Shown: positions 1 to 7,592, counted from the stretch's first letter. The stretch is 19,051 nt of DNA from Rhodospirillaceae bacterium (GCA_002717185.1 PBDC01000059.1:5718-24768), one strand, 5' to 3'. Numbers and translations are program-made. Notes: generated by a model not told the origin, from the sequence alone.

Positions 1-253
1 GCTTTGGTGCGACCACCAGATAGGCCGCGAAGGGCGCCGCATGGGCCTTTATGTACATAGAGCAATGGCAGTGGCTCATCCGAATATACAGCGGTTCCAT
101 GCACCAACGTTTTGTTCGGCAAAGACAGCTACCTTTATTCATAGCCTCTTCAATTAGTAATTTAAGCAATTGATCTGACCTGATTGTGCTGGTTTGCAAA
201 GCCAGTCGCTTTAAGCTTTGCTGCAAAGCTAACTTACTCCTGGGAGAGCCGTC
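1..253. other. Left-edge region, no supported gene
   Basis: No convincing gene is visible. On the - strand an open frame runs off the left edge from ATG codons at 79 or 58 (about 19-26 residues, beginning MYIKAHAAPF from the inner start). It could be the 5' end of a leftward gene, but it is too short to recognise and has no clear ribosome binding site. The right part (about 190-230) carries TTTGC/GCAAA palindromes, listed separately, and is probably the control region of the hydrolase gene that follows. Confidence 0.4.
193..230. promoter_or_regulatory. Candidate operator: TTTGC/GCAAA inverted repeats
   Basis: Two palindromes share the same half-site. TTTGCAAA lies at 193-200. AGCTTTGC-T-GCAAAGCT lies at 214-230, a perfect 8-bp inverted repeat around one base. 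They end 23 bp before the ATG of the dienelactone-hydrolase-family gene. The repeated half-site and the position suggest a binding site for a dimeric regulator. The regulator itself is not in this window, and the assignment is inference. Confidence 0.4.
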
Positions 254-1003
254 ATGATTGAAGAGATTCTGGACATCCAGACGATGGACGGGGTGATGGA
301 GACTTTTGTCGTACGGCCAGAACGAGACGGTCCCCATCCGGTCGTTCTCTTCATGATGGACGCGCCGGGTATCCGCGAGGAATTGCACGAGATGGCGCGC
401 CGCCTGGCAACCGTTGGCTTTTTCGTCATCCAGCCAAACCTATATTATCGAGCCGGCCGCGATTACAAGAATTTTGGCCCGAATGTATTAGAAGAGGGAC
501 ATTCGGCACGCGAACGGATGCGCACGGTGCGGACCAAGATGACCATCCCGCCAGTGATGACGGATATCGGTACCATGATCGAGTGGGCCGACGCGCATCC
601 AGACACGCGGACTGGAGGCCTGGTTGGCACTCATGGCTATTGTATGAGCGGTCCCTATGCGATTGCCGCGGCGGCCCGGTTCCCAGACCGTATTGCGGCG
701 GCGGCGTCCTTTTACGCGACGCATATTATCAGCGACGCTGAGGAGAGCCCCCATCTTAATTTAGCCAAGGTTAAAGGAGAGCTTTATATGAGCTTCGCTG
801 AATATGACGATCTGGCGCCGCCGGAGATGGTAGCGGAAATGGGACGGCAGTTTGACGCGTCGGGTGCAACTGGCGAGTTGGAGATCCAGCTTGGTGTCCA
901 CCATGGCTTCGCTTTTCCGGAACGCTGGTGCTACGACAAATCTGCTGCTGAAAGGCACTGGGAGCGGCTTATCGCCCTCTATCGCCGGTGCTTAGATTTA
1001 TAA
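254..1003 (+). CDS. Dienelactone hydrolase family protein
   Basis: Alpha/beta hydrolase of the dienelactone hydrolase (DLH) family, 249 aa, no signal peptide, so cytoplasmic. DLH opens the lactone ring of dienelactones in chloroaromatic degradation, but most family members have other or unknown substrates. The family's Cys nucleophile sits in G-Y-C-M-S-G (Cys130). The acid is probably Asp185 (EYDDLAPP) and the base His217 (HHGFAFP). Length is close to the family norm. A GGGAGA ribosome binding site precedes the ATG at a good distance. The gene ends 13 bp before a cupin-like gene, with which it very likely forms an operon. No other aromatic-degradation gene is nearby, so the substrate is unknown. 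The family call is firm; specificity is not. Confidence 0.88.
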   Translation: MIEEILDIQTMDGVMETFVVRPERDGPHPVVLFMMDAPGIREELHEMARRLATVGFFVIQPNLYYRAGRDYKNFGPNVLEEGHSARERMRTVRTKMTIPPVMTDIGTMIEWADAHPDTRTGGLVGTHGYCMSGPYAIAAAARFPDRIAAAASFYATHIISDAEESPHLNLAKVKGELYMSFAEYDDLAPPEMVAEMGRQFDASGATGELEIQLGVHHGFAFPERWCYDKSAAERHWERLIALYRRCLDL

Positions 1004-1016
1004 TGAGGGAGAGAAA

Positions 1017-1367
1017 ATGCGCATTCACAATCTCTACACAGACGAAAACGGCGAATCCCATTTTCGCGATATTGAGGTCGAATGGGAGGAGGAACGTAAT
1101 TTCAGCAAATATTCTAGGAAGATGCCCGCGACTGGCATTATCTTCCGAGAAACTTCCGGGGACTACGATCTCGATTGGCACCCGGCACCGCGTCGCCAAT
1201 ATATCGTCAATCTGGACGCCGGTGCTAAGCTAACAGCGAGCGACGGCGAGACCCGCATTATTGATGCAGGCGAGATCATCCTAGTCGAGGATATTGATGG
1301 TAAGGGTCATTTGTCACAATCGGTCGGCGGCAAACTGCGCCACTCGCTCTTCATCCCGATCGAGTAA
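1017..1367 (+). CDS. Small cupin-domain protein
   Basis: A 116-aa protein that looks like a single-domain cupin. The middle reads as two beta-hairpin blocks: the W-H-P-A-P-R-R-Q-Y segment near residues 58-66, followed by V-N-L-D-A-G, a turn, and G-E-I-I-L-V-E-D-I-D-G-K-G-H-L-S. The last resembles the end of the small cupins often annotated only as 'cupin domain-containing protein'. The candidate metal ligands (His in WHPAP, His in GKGHLS) are fewer than in classic enzymatic cupins, so binding or an auxiliary role is as likely as catalysis. Start ATG 1017 has a purine-rich GAGGGAGAG site overlapping the intergenic 13 bp. It is co-directional with the hydrolase, so probably one transcript. Function unknown. 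Confidence 0.75.
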   Translation: MRIHNLYTDENGESHFRDIEVEWEEERNFSKYSRKMPATGIIFRETSGDYDLDWHPAPRRQYIVNLDAGAKLTASDGETRIIDAGEIILVEDIDGKGHLSQSVGGKLRHSLFIPIE

Positions 1368-1393
1368 GTGACAAAAGACGTCTCTGGAGAGCG

Positions 1394-1418
1394 GCGACGG
1401 TAGTGTCGCGTCGGTTTA
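1394..1418 (+). terminator. Weak candidate terminator after cupin gene
   Basis: GCGAC-GGTAGT-GTCGC forms a 5-bp hairpin with a 6-nt loop (1394-1409), followed by a T-rich but interrupted stretch. It lies 27 bp after the cupin stop, so the position fits an operon end. The stem is short and the T-tract imperfect, so this is tentative. Confidence 0.22.
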
Positions 1419-1466
1419 GGTTTTCCCAGGATTCCGATGCCCATAGGCTGGAAAGCCACTGTCATT

Positions 1467-1489
1467 GGGGCTCGGGGCTCGGGGCTCGG
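1467..1489. repeat. Short tandem repeat, (GGGGCTC)3
   Basis: Three exact head-to-tail copies of GGGGCTC (1467-1473, 1474-1480, 1481-1487) followed by two more bases of the unit. It is intergenic. It could vary in copy number by slippage. No function is apparent. Confidence 0.8.
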
Positions 1490-1671
1490 CTAACCCGTGA
1501 ATTTGTTGCTTTGAGGAATTGGGCGCTGTTGGCGAAGTAGTCGAGATCATGAGTTCTGCAGGGCGCGTCCAGGGACTATTGCACCTTCCGGCAACTGCGA
1601 CTCGATCAATCAGTGGTCGACTGTTGACAAACGATATGCCGGTATGCGCCGCGAAATCATGACAATATGCA

Positions 1672-1830
1672 ATACGTGTGCCTTCCAAGATGTTTATTAA
1701 GTCCAGATCTTTGAAGGGTCCGAGGAAACCCTGAGAAAGCCCGCGACTGTATAGGTCGATTAGCTTTATCCACTAGGTTGATTAGAATATTTTGACTTGG
1801 GTCGGAAAGACCTGTCGGGTCTGCGGTTTG
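1672..1830 (+). ncRNA. Possible cobalamin riboswitch, orphan or decayed
   Basis: Several blocks occur in the order seen in cobalamin (B12) riboswitches. They are GTGTGCC at 1676-1682; an AGGGTCCGAGGAAACCC segment at about 1715-1731; CCCGCGACTGTA at 1740-1751, close to the family's CCCGCaACTGTaA core; CCACTAGG at 1770-1777, like GCCACTGG; and GTCGGAAAGACCTGTC at 1801-1816, like the B12 box with one extra base. The match is by eye and imperfect. The element reads on the + strand, but the next gene to the right (thpR) is on the - strand. So no target gene is visible within 2.4 kb, which suggests a relic left after gene loss or a stand-alone RNA. It needs a covariance-model test. Confidence 0.42.
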
Positions 1831-1881
1831 CTGTGTGCCACGACAAGTTATTGTTGTTAACGACCTGTGGCGCCGACCATT

Positions 1882-2451
1882 TCATAGTTCTCCCGCGCAG
1901 TCGGTCTCAGCTATCGGAACGAGGGGGTATTCCGCCTCTGGCCTGTAAATCGCCCCGGACGATGACAGGAAGCTAGAGAAAAGCGTGAAATGTTTAATCG
2001 TAATCGGAGCCGCTCTAAAACCATTGTGGTCGGCTACAAACTGCTCGACCCTGAGGCCTGGCGCCCGGTTTAATCGTGCCAAAGTGACGTGGGGTAAGAA
2101 GCGTCGATGCTCTCCAGGTAGTCCGCTGCGCATGATCGCTGCTTCTATTTTGGCCTGGAGGTGGTCCAACGCATTGTTCGGTTCCGTTCCTGCCCATAGA
2201 ACGCGTGCTGCATTCGTCTTGCCGAAATGGCCGATGCCGCTTAGGGTCAAATCGAAAGCGGGTGCGCTTACGCCGCCAAGCGCTGCGTCTAGGTCTTCGG
2301 CCACGCCATTCTCGACCTTACCAATAAAGCGCAACGTCAAATGCAGGTTTTCGGGTTTGATCCAGCGGGCACCTGGAACACCGCCGCAGAGCGTCGTCAG
2401 TTGCAGACGCAGCGTTTCTGGCAAGGTCAGTGCAACGAACAGCCGGATCAT
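1882..2451 (-). CDS. thpR: RNA 2',3'-cyclic phosphodiesterase
   Basis: Member of the 2H phosphoesterase superfamily (formerly called 2'-5' RNA ligase). It opens 2',3'-cyclic phosphate ends of RNA to 2'-phosphomonoesters and is cytoplasmic. Both catalytic H-x-T-x motifs are present: His37-Leu-Thr-Leu within ENLHLTLRFIG and His121-Val-Thr-Leu within LPHVTLARL. At 189 aa it has the normal length. The protein begins MIRLFVAL, typical for the family. The ATG at 2451 has only a weak ribosome binding site. It lies 24 bp after the FIST gene on the same strand, so it is probably the last gene of an arylesterase-FIST-thpR operon. The physiological RNA substrate in bacteria is unclear. Confidence 0.92.
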   Translation of the reverse strand: MIRLFVALTLPETLRLQLTTLCGGVPGARWIKPENLHLTLRFIGKVENGVAEDLDAALGGVSAPAFDLTLSGIGHFGKTNAARVLWAGTEPNNALDHLQAKIEAAIMRSGLPGEHRRFLPHVTLARLNRAPGLRVEQFVADHNGFRAAPITIKHFTLFSSFLSSSGAIYRPEAEYPLVPIAETDCAGEL

Positions 2452-2475
2452 TTTCTGGTGATCCGTGCGAAGAAA

Positions 2476-3600
2476 TTAGAGAAACAGAGCCAGGACACCG
2501 GTATACCCGTACAGCCGGTCGTTGCTGATCTCGCCATTGGCGAACAGACCAGTGAGCGGGAACTCGCCCAACTCGTCGCGTATCATGCCGAGTTCCGCGC
2601 TTTCGGGCCCGAACTGGTTGGGACCTCGGGCGACGCAGGAGAAATAAAGTCCACCCTTGATAGGGTTGCCCCCAGCGCGGCGTTTCAGGTCGTTCAGCAT
2701 CCGTTTCAAATCCTCCACCGCGGTGTCCGGGTCGCGACGGCAAAACATGATCGGGTCGCCTTTATCGACCATTTCACCGATTGCGACGGCGCCAGCTTCC
2801 TGATCGATGCCGGTCAGGTTGCGTACCAAATAGTCCGCCGTGTCCGAACCTGGCACCGGCAGGGCTGCAAAGATATAGCCGCCGATCTTGCGCAAATCGC
2901 GCGCCAAAACCTCTCCTATATCCTCTTTCAGCACCTCCAGCGCTGGACGGTTGTCGATAGTGAAAAGCACGTTCTGCTCTGCACCGGTGATCGTGCGGGT
3001 AGGACCGATTGGCGAGCAGCCCTGCGTTAGGCCGAGCTGCACTGGTACTTGGTGAAGTGAAAGCATAACACCTGATATGACGCCTTCATCCACTTCTCCG
3101 GCGAGCTGCGCGAACCGGCTCCGCGATGCGGTTAAACCACCGGTGAGGAAACCGTTGGTCGCTGAGGCCAATTCCTCAATCCGACTAGTGACGTCTGAGA
3201 TGCGCGGATCGGCGTGTACCACTGCTAGCGGTGTATCTGCCTCGGCGAGCCAATTCTCGTGTGTTTTGCTGAGTACCTCCATATCGCCTTTGGCGTCGGT
3301 GAATAGCCGAAAAGCCTCATCCGCAATCGGCGCCACCATGACGGACATGGCAGGCTCGTCAAAATATTCTTTGCCAATGCCAACGACGCCAAAGCCAACG
3401 GTTCCCACCCATTGACGTACACCCGTAGTTTCGCGCAGGAAATCAACGATTTCATCCAACGCATCTGCAAAGGAGTCGGTAACATAAAGGAACCCCAGTT
3501 GGTGCTTTGTCGTTAAATTACCTAGCTCGACCAAGATAGCCGCAGCGGCGTCGCGCCAGGCAGGTGCGGTCGCATGCGCAGCGCGAAAATCATCGGTCAT
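2476..3600 (-). CDS. FIST domain signal-transduction protein
   Basis: A 374-aa soluble protein with the FIST N domain (roughly residues 30-225) and FIST C domain (roughly 235-365). Recognisable parts are the N-terminal V-T-D-S-F-A-D segment, the G-G-L-T-A-S-R turn between strands, the Q-G-C-S-P-I-G junction and the family-typical end GLFANGEISNDRLYGYTGVL. FIST modules are thought to be sensory domains for small ligands, possibly amino acids; they occur alone or fused to kinases and methyl-accepting proteins. Here no output domain is attached, so a partner would be needed. The ATG overlaps the arylesterase stop by 4 bp (ATGA), which implies translational coupling, and thpR follows after 24 bp. 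Ligand and partner are unknown. Confidence 0.88.
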   Translation of the reverse strand: MTDDFRAAHATAPAWRDAAAAILVELGNLTTKHQLGFLYVTDSFADALDEIVDFLRETTGVRQWVGTVGFGVVGIGKEYFDEPAMSVMVAPIADEAFRLFTDAKGDMEVLSKTHENWLAEADTPLAVVHADPRISDVTSRIEELASATNGFLTGGLTASRSRFAQLAGEVDEGVISGVMLSLHQVPVQLGLTQGCSPIGPTRTITGAEQNVLFTIDNRPALEVLKEDIGEVLARDLRKIGGYIFAALPVPGSDTADYLVRNLTGIDQEAGAVAIGEMVDKGDPIMFCRRDPDTAVEDLKRMLNDLKRRAGGNPIKGGLYFSCVARGPNQFGPESAELGMIRDELGEFPLTGLFANGEISNDRLYGYTGVLALFL

Positions 3601-4259
3601 TTCTGCTTCTCTCCAAGGGTTTGCAATACGACGGGCAGAATTTGCTCAACAATTACGGCGACGCCCTTTGCATTGGGGTGGATACCATCCGGCAGCATTA
3701 GCGCCGGTTCCTGGATGACGCCCTCCAGAAAAAACGGGTATAGTGGCACGTTATGGGATCGGGCCAATTTGCGAAAGATAGGATTGAACGCGGTGGTATA
3801 AGCCTTGCCCATATTGGGGGGCGCCAATATGCCTGTAAGAATAACCTTTGCGCCCTTTTCTTTGCTTCGTTTGATAATGTCGTTGAGGTTGCGTTGTGTC
3901 CCGACGGGCGGAAGGCCGCGCAAAGCGTCGTTGCCTCCCAGTTCTACGATCACCAGGTCCGGTGGGTCTTCCATCAGCCAGTCGATCCGCGCCAATCCGC
4001 CTGCTGTCGTGTCGCCTGAAACACCTCCATTGATTACGCGGACCCTGTGCCCGGCAGCACGCAATGCTATTTGCAGCCTTGACGGAAAACTATCGCTTAC
4101 GTTTAGTCCAAAACCGGCTGTTAGACTGTCGCCGAACGCAAGGATGCTTTTTTCGGTGGCGTGAACCGGCCCGAGGGTGAAAACCGTATAAAAGAATATC
4201 GTCGCCACCGGGGCGAGAGCGCGTCTGAGATACAAGATATTAAACTTGAAGAATAGCAT
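3597..4259 (-). CDS. tesA: Periplasmic GDSL arylesterase / lysophospholipase (TesA type)
   Basis: SGNH hydrolase, 220 aa, similar to E. coli TesA (thioesterase I / protease I / lysophospholipase L1). The N-terminus has a hydrophobic segment (about residues 15-30) ending in V-H-A, consistent with export to the periplasm. The catalytic blocks are complete: G-D-S45-L with Ser45, Gly82 in S-G-D-T-T, G-G-N110-D, and D191-G-I-H194. The frame stays open upstream to 4577, but that part runs antisense through the ABC ATPase gene, so I place the start at ATG 4259. A TTG at codon 9 is an alternative. The first gene of the FIST-thpR operon, it diverges from ybbA/ybbP exactly as tesA does in E. coli. Confidence 0.9.
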   Translation of the reverse strand: MLFFKFNILYLRRALAPVATIFFYTVFTLGPVHATEKSILAFGDSLTAGFGLNVSDSFPSRLQIALRAAGHRVRVINGGVSGDTTAGGLARIDWLMEDPPDLVIVELGGNDALRGLPPVGTQRNLNDIIKRSKEKGAKVILTGILAPPNMGKAYTTAFNPIFRKLARSHNVPLYPFFLEGVIQEPALMLPDGIHPNAKGVAVIVEQILPVVLQTLGEKQK

Positions 4260-4956
4260 GAACCTAACCGCATCCACGGATCCGATTGTAGAGCTTACAG
4301 GCATGGGGCTTACACTTAGTAGCGATGCTGGGCCAGTCAATATCCTTCGTGGGGTGGATTTGTCGGTCGCCGCTGGCGAAAAGGTCAGCATCGTTGGTCC
4401 TTCCGGCGCGGGCAAGACCTCGCTGATGATGATAGTTGCGGGACTGGAGCAACCAACCGAAGGCGCAGTGCAGGTTGCAGGTGTCACCCTTGACGGCCTG
4501 CATGAGGACGCGTTGGCACTGTTCCGGCGCGAAAATGTGGGTGTCGTGTTCCAAGATTTCCATTTGATCCCTACCATGAACGCACTAGAAAACGTGTCGG
4601 TACCCTTGGAGTTGGCTGGACGCCGCGACGCGATCGACGCTGCGCGGGATCGGTTGGACGCTGTCGGTTTGGGGCATCGTCTGACTCACTATCCAGGCCA
4701 GCTTTCGGGTGGTGAGAAGCAGCGGGTTGCCTTGGCCCGCGCTTTTTCGATGAATCCTAAACTTTTGCTTGCAGACGAGCCAACGGGCAATCTCGACAAC
4801 GATACGGGAGAGAGGGTGATTGAGCTTATGTTCTCCCTATCGTCGGATTTAGGAACTACCCTGATGTTGATCACCCATGCCCGGACGATCGCCGATCAGT
4901 GCGATAGGAAAATCTGTATCGATGACGGTCAAATCGTGAGCAATGGTGCATGTTGA
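4258..4956 (+). CDS. ybbA: ABC transporter ATP-binding protein, YbbA/LolD type
   Basis: A 232-aa ABC ATPase of the MacB/LolD/YbbA class that energises an FtsX-type permease. All motifs are intact: Walker A G-P-S-G-A-G-K-T (47-54), Q-loop Gln99, signature L-S-G-G-E-K-Q (149-155), Walker B L-L-L-A-D-E-P (169-175) and H-loop His207. The start is probably ATG 4258. An in-frame TTG at 4246 would add four residues (MKNS), and both lie beside the divergent tesA start. The gene overlaps the permease by 7 bp, so the two are coupled. YbbA/YbbP are linked with outer-membrane or envelope substrate extraction and with TesA by gene neighbourhood, but the substrate is not established. Confidence 0.92.
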   Translation: MNLTASTDPIVELTGMGLTLSSDAGPVNILRGVDLSVAAGEKVSIVGPSGAGKTSLMMIVAGLEQPTEGAVQVAGVTLDGLHEDALALFRRENVGVVFQDFHLIPTMNALENVSVPLELAGRRDAIDAARDRLDAVGLGHRLTHYPGQLSGGEKQRVALARAFSMNPKLLLADEPTGNLDNDTGERVIELMFSLSSDLGTTLMLITHARTIADQCDRKICIDDGQIVSNGAC

Positions 4957-7466
4957 GCGTCGCCTGGCGTATTGCACGGCGGGAGTTACGTGGCGGGGTT
5001 AGGGGCTTTCGTATTTTCCTGCTGTGCCTGGCGACCGGCGTCGCAGCCGTTTCGGCTATAGGCTCACTTTCTTCAACCTTGACGGAAGGGATGCGGGCCG
5101 ACGGACGGAAGATCCTCGGCGGGGATGTCGATATTCGCCTGAGCCATCACCCGGCTAGCGCCGAGCAGTTAGCCTGGATGCAGGCACGTGGAAGGGTGTC
5201 CAGTGTTATTCAGATGCGGTCGCTGGCGCGCAAGGATGATGCGCATACTCTGATCGAGATCAAGGCGGTTGATGATGCCTATCCCCTTTTCGGGTCAATA
5301 AAGCTTTCCAATAAGATGAATTTGGATAGAGCGCTCGAAAAGCAGGGCGGGGTTTGGGGCGCAGTGGTGGACGAACTGTTGTTACTCAAGCTTGATGTGA
5401 AGATAGGTGATCTCATCCGGGTTGGCGATATTGAAATCCGAGTTGCAGCAAAGATTGAAAGGGAACCCGACCGCGCTGCCAATGCCTTCACCCTTGGCCA
5501 ACGTCTGTTAATCAGATTTGACGCCCTCATTGAAAGCGGACTGGTGAAGCCAGGCAGCCTAATCCGCTACCACTACCGGGTTGACGTCACCCATGGGGGG
5601 GCTGTTGATGCATGGCGCAAGGAAATCGAAAACGAATTTCCGACGGCCGGCTGGCGTATCCGAGACACGCGCAACGCTGCACCAGGCTTGCGCCGCGCCA
5701 TTGATCGGATCACCGTTTTCATGACGGTCGTTGGGCTGACGGCACTTTTGGTTGGTGGAATCGGTGTTGGCAATGCGGTCCGCGCCTTCCTGCAGTCCCG
5801 GCAAGCGACAATCGCGACCCTGAAATGCCTGGGCGCTTCCACCGGCATGATCTTTGCCGTTTACCTGATTCAAGTGATAGCGATGGCTGGCATCGGTATT
5901 TTGATCGGTGCTACCCTCGGTGCTCTGGCACCGATCGTTGCCGCGTTGACCGCCGGCGAACTGCTTCCGATCGATCTCCATGCAGGTTTCTATCCCAAAC
6001 CGTTGCTGCTATCGATCGTATTCGGTCTGCTGGTGACATTGGTCTTTTCGCTTTTGCCCCTAGCGCGGGCGCGAACCGTCCCTGCGGCGAACCTGTTTCG
6101 TCAACTCGTGGCACCCATACGCGGTGTCACCGCCTGGCGCGACATCGCCGTATTAGTTGTATTGGTCGTTATGCTCGGCGCCATAATTATCTTCACCGCT
6201 GACGACAGGCGCTTGGCGTCTTACTTCGTCGCTGGAGCCGCTGTTACACTTGTAATCTTTCGTATCGCCGCTGCTGCGATCGCATGGCTGGCTCGACGGG
6301 CGCCGCGTCTCCGTTCTGCTCGTCTGCGCTTCGCGCTGGATAGTTTGTACCGGCCCGGTGCGCCGACTGGTGCCGTGGGGACTTCACTCGGGCTCGGGCT
6401 CACTGTGCTTATTGCGGTTGCGCTCATAGAGGGCAACGTGTCCCGTCTGGTAGAGCGAAGCTTGCCTGCAGAAGCACCCGGAACCTATTTCATTGATATT
6501 CAGCCGGACCAGACCGAATTATTCGACAAGATCGCCGGTGAAATTGAAGGTGTCCGCAATCTACGCCGTGTCCCAATGTTGCGCGGCCGCATCACCGAAA
6601 TCGCCGGCACGCCGGTTTCGCAGATTAACGCTCCGTCGGAATTTGCCTGGATCCTGCGCGGTGACCGTGGCTTGACCTGGGCGCGGTTCCCTCCAAAGTC
6701 TGGCAGCAAAGTGGTGATGGGTGATTGGTGGCCGGCCGACTACAGCGGTCCACCCCTTCTTTCGTTCGATGAAGCGGCGGCGCGTGGTCTTGGTATCGAG
6801 GTAGGCGATACGATCAAGCTTAATGTGTTGGGTCGCGAATTAGAGGCAAAAGTCGCCAATTTGCGCCGCATCTACTGGAATTCCTTCGCTATTAATTTCG
6901 TGATGATCCTGGCACCGGGCGTGCTGGATCGCGCGCCTCAGACGCATATCGCCACAGCGCGCGCCGATGATCCAGCAATAGAACTTGCGCTGGAACGAGC
7001 GGTAGCCAAGAAGTTGACAAATGTTTCGGCAATTAGGGTTCGCGAAGTGCTTTTGCGTGTGCAGGAACTTGTCGGCCATTTGGCTATGGCGGTTCGCGTG
7101 ATTGGCATGGTTGTGATTTTCGCGGGTATTCTAGTTCTCGCAGGAGCGATTGCTTCCGGCCATAAGCATCGGGTCTACGACGCTGTCGTGTTGAAAGTTT
7201 TCGGCGCAACGCGCCGTGACATCATTTTGATCTTCTGCGCAGAGTTCGCCTGTCTCGCTGTCGCCACAGCGATTATCGCCAGCCTGATTGGGACGGCGGT
7301 ATCTTGGGGTGTTGTGACGCGGCTAATGCGAGCGGAGTGGGTATTTTTGCCGATGGAGGTGGCAACGATCGTCATTTTCTGCCTCATCGCAACGGTTTTG
7401 GTCGGTGTGCTCGGGTCCTGGTCGGCGATGGGTCGCAAGGCGGCACCTTTGCTGCGCAATGAGTAG
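4950..7466 (+). CDS. ybbP: FtsX-family ABC permease, YbbP type
   Basis: Large inner-membrane permease of 838 aa with two FtsX-like units, matching the YbbP architecture. An N-terminal membrane segment (about 20-42) is followed by a large periplasmic domain. Then come several helices (about 255-470, including the VGLTALLVGGIGVGNAVRAF stretch), a further pair near 480, a second periplasmic domain, and three C-terminal helices beginning near residue 715 (MAVRVIGMVVIFAGILVLAG). K-C-L-G-A-S and K-V-F-G-A-T after the first helix of each FtsX unit are the typical coupling-loop sequences that contact the ATPase. It starts inside the last codons of ybbA. It is likely to move or extract a lipid-like or lipoprotein substrate from the membrane with TesA acting nearby; this is inferred from context. 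Confidence 0.9.
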   Translation: MLSVAWRIARRELRGGVRGFRIFLLCLATGVAAVSAIGSLSSTLTEGMRADGRKILGGDVDIRLSHHPASAEQLAWMQARGRVSSVIQMRSLARKDDAHTLIEIKAVDDAYPLFGSIKLSNKMNLDRALEKQGGVWGAVVDELLLLKLDVKIGDLIRVGDIEIRVAAKIEREPDRAANAFTLGQRLLIRFDALIESGLVKPGSLIRYHYRVDVTHGGAVDAWRKEIENEFPTAGWRIRDTRNAAPGLRRAIDRITVFMTVVGLTALLVGGIGVGNAVRAFLQSRQATIATLKCLGASTGMIFAVYLIQVIAMAGIGILIGATLGALAPIVAALTAGELLPIDLHAGFYPKPLLLSIVFGLLVTLVFSLLPLARARTVPAANLFRQLVAPIRGVTAWRDIAVLVVLVVMLGAIIIFTADDRRLASYFVAGAAVTLVIFRIAAAAIAWLARRAPRLRSARLRFALDSLYRPGAPTGAVGTSLGLGLTVLIAVALIEGNVSRLVERSLPAEAPGTYFIDIQPDQTELFDKIAGEIEGVRNLRRVPMLRGRITEIAGTPVSQINAPSEFAWILRGDRGLTWARFPPKSGSKVVMGDWWPADYSGPPLLSFDEAAARGLGIEVGDTIKLNVLGRELEAKVANLRRIYWNSFAINFVMILAPGVLDRAPQTHIATARADDPAIELALERAVAKKLTNVSAIRVREVLLRVQELVGHLAMAVRVIGMVVIFAGILVLAGAIASGHKHRVYDAVVLKVFGATRRDIILIFCAEFACLAVATAIIASLIGTAVSWGVVTRLMRAEWVFLPMEVATIVIFCLIATVLVGVLGSWSAMGRKAAPLLRNE

Positions 7467-7521
7467 GGTTTTAAGCCGCATTATAGCCTAATCCTAGCGG
7501 TCGGAATTGGGTATAGAATAG

Positions 7522-7556
7522 TTGAAATTTTAGGTCAAAACGCCAATATTAGGTCA
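7522..7556 (+). promoter_or_regulatory. Sigma70-like promoter with paired TTAGGTCA direct repeats
   Basis: TTGAAA (7522-7527) and AATATT (7545-7550) are separated by 17 bp, a reasonable -35/-10 pair about 40 bp before the ATG of the Bax-inhibitor gene. The octamer TTAGGTCA occurs twice (7530-7537 and 7549-7556), 19 bp apart. One copy lies in the spacer and one overlaps and extends past the -10 box. That layout fits a repressor occupying two faces-aligned sites, but no regulator is identified. Confidence 0.45.
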
Positions 7557-7592
7557 TAGTTTTTCACTTACGAATTGTTCGGGGGTCTACAG

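Larger units (their letters stand above)
1368..1881. other. 514-bp gap without a gene
   Basis: This stretch lies between the cupin stop and the end of thpR on the opposite strand. It contains a weak hairpin (about 1394-1418), a three-unit 7-bp tandem repeat (1467-1489) and the riboswitch-like element at about 1672-1830. The only longer open frame (1416-1688, - strand, 90 codons) has unremarkable composition, no recognised motif and no clear ribosome binding site, so I do not call it. Confidence 0.6.

Noticed and set aside
1416..1688. 90-codon - strand open frame in the left gap
   Set aside because: No motif, no ribosome binding site, and it includes the tandem repeat; best explained as chance.
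2341..3030. 229-codon + strand open frame
   Set aside because: It lies antisense to the well-supported FIST and thpR genes and has no family features of its own.
4260..4577. N-terminal extension of the arylesterase frame by 106 codons
   Set aside because: It runs antisense through the conserved ABC ATPase coding region, and the signal peptide begins only after ATG 4259.
5559..5981. 140-codon - strand frame inside the permease gene, plus other frames within long genes
   Set aside because: Antisense shadows of confidently identified coding regions.
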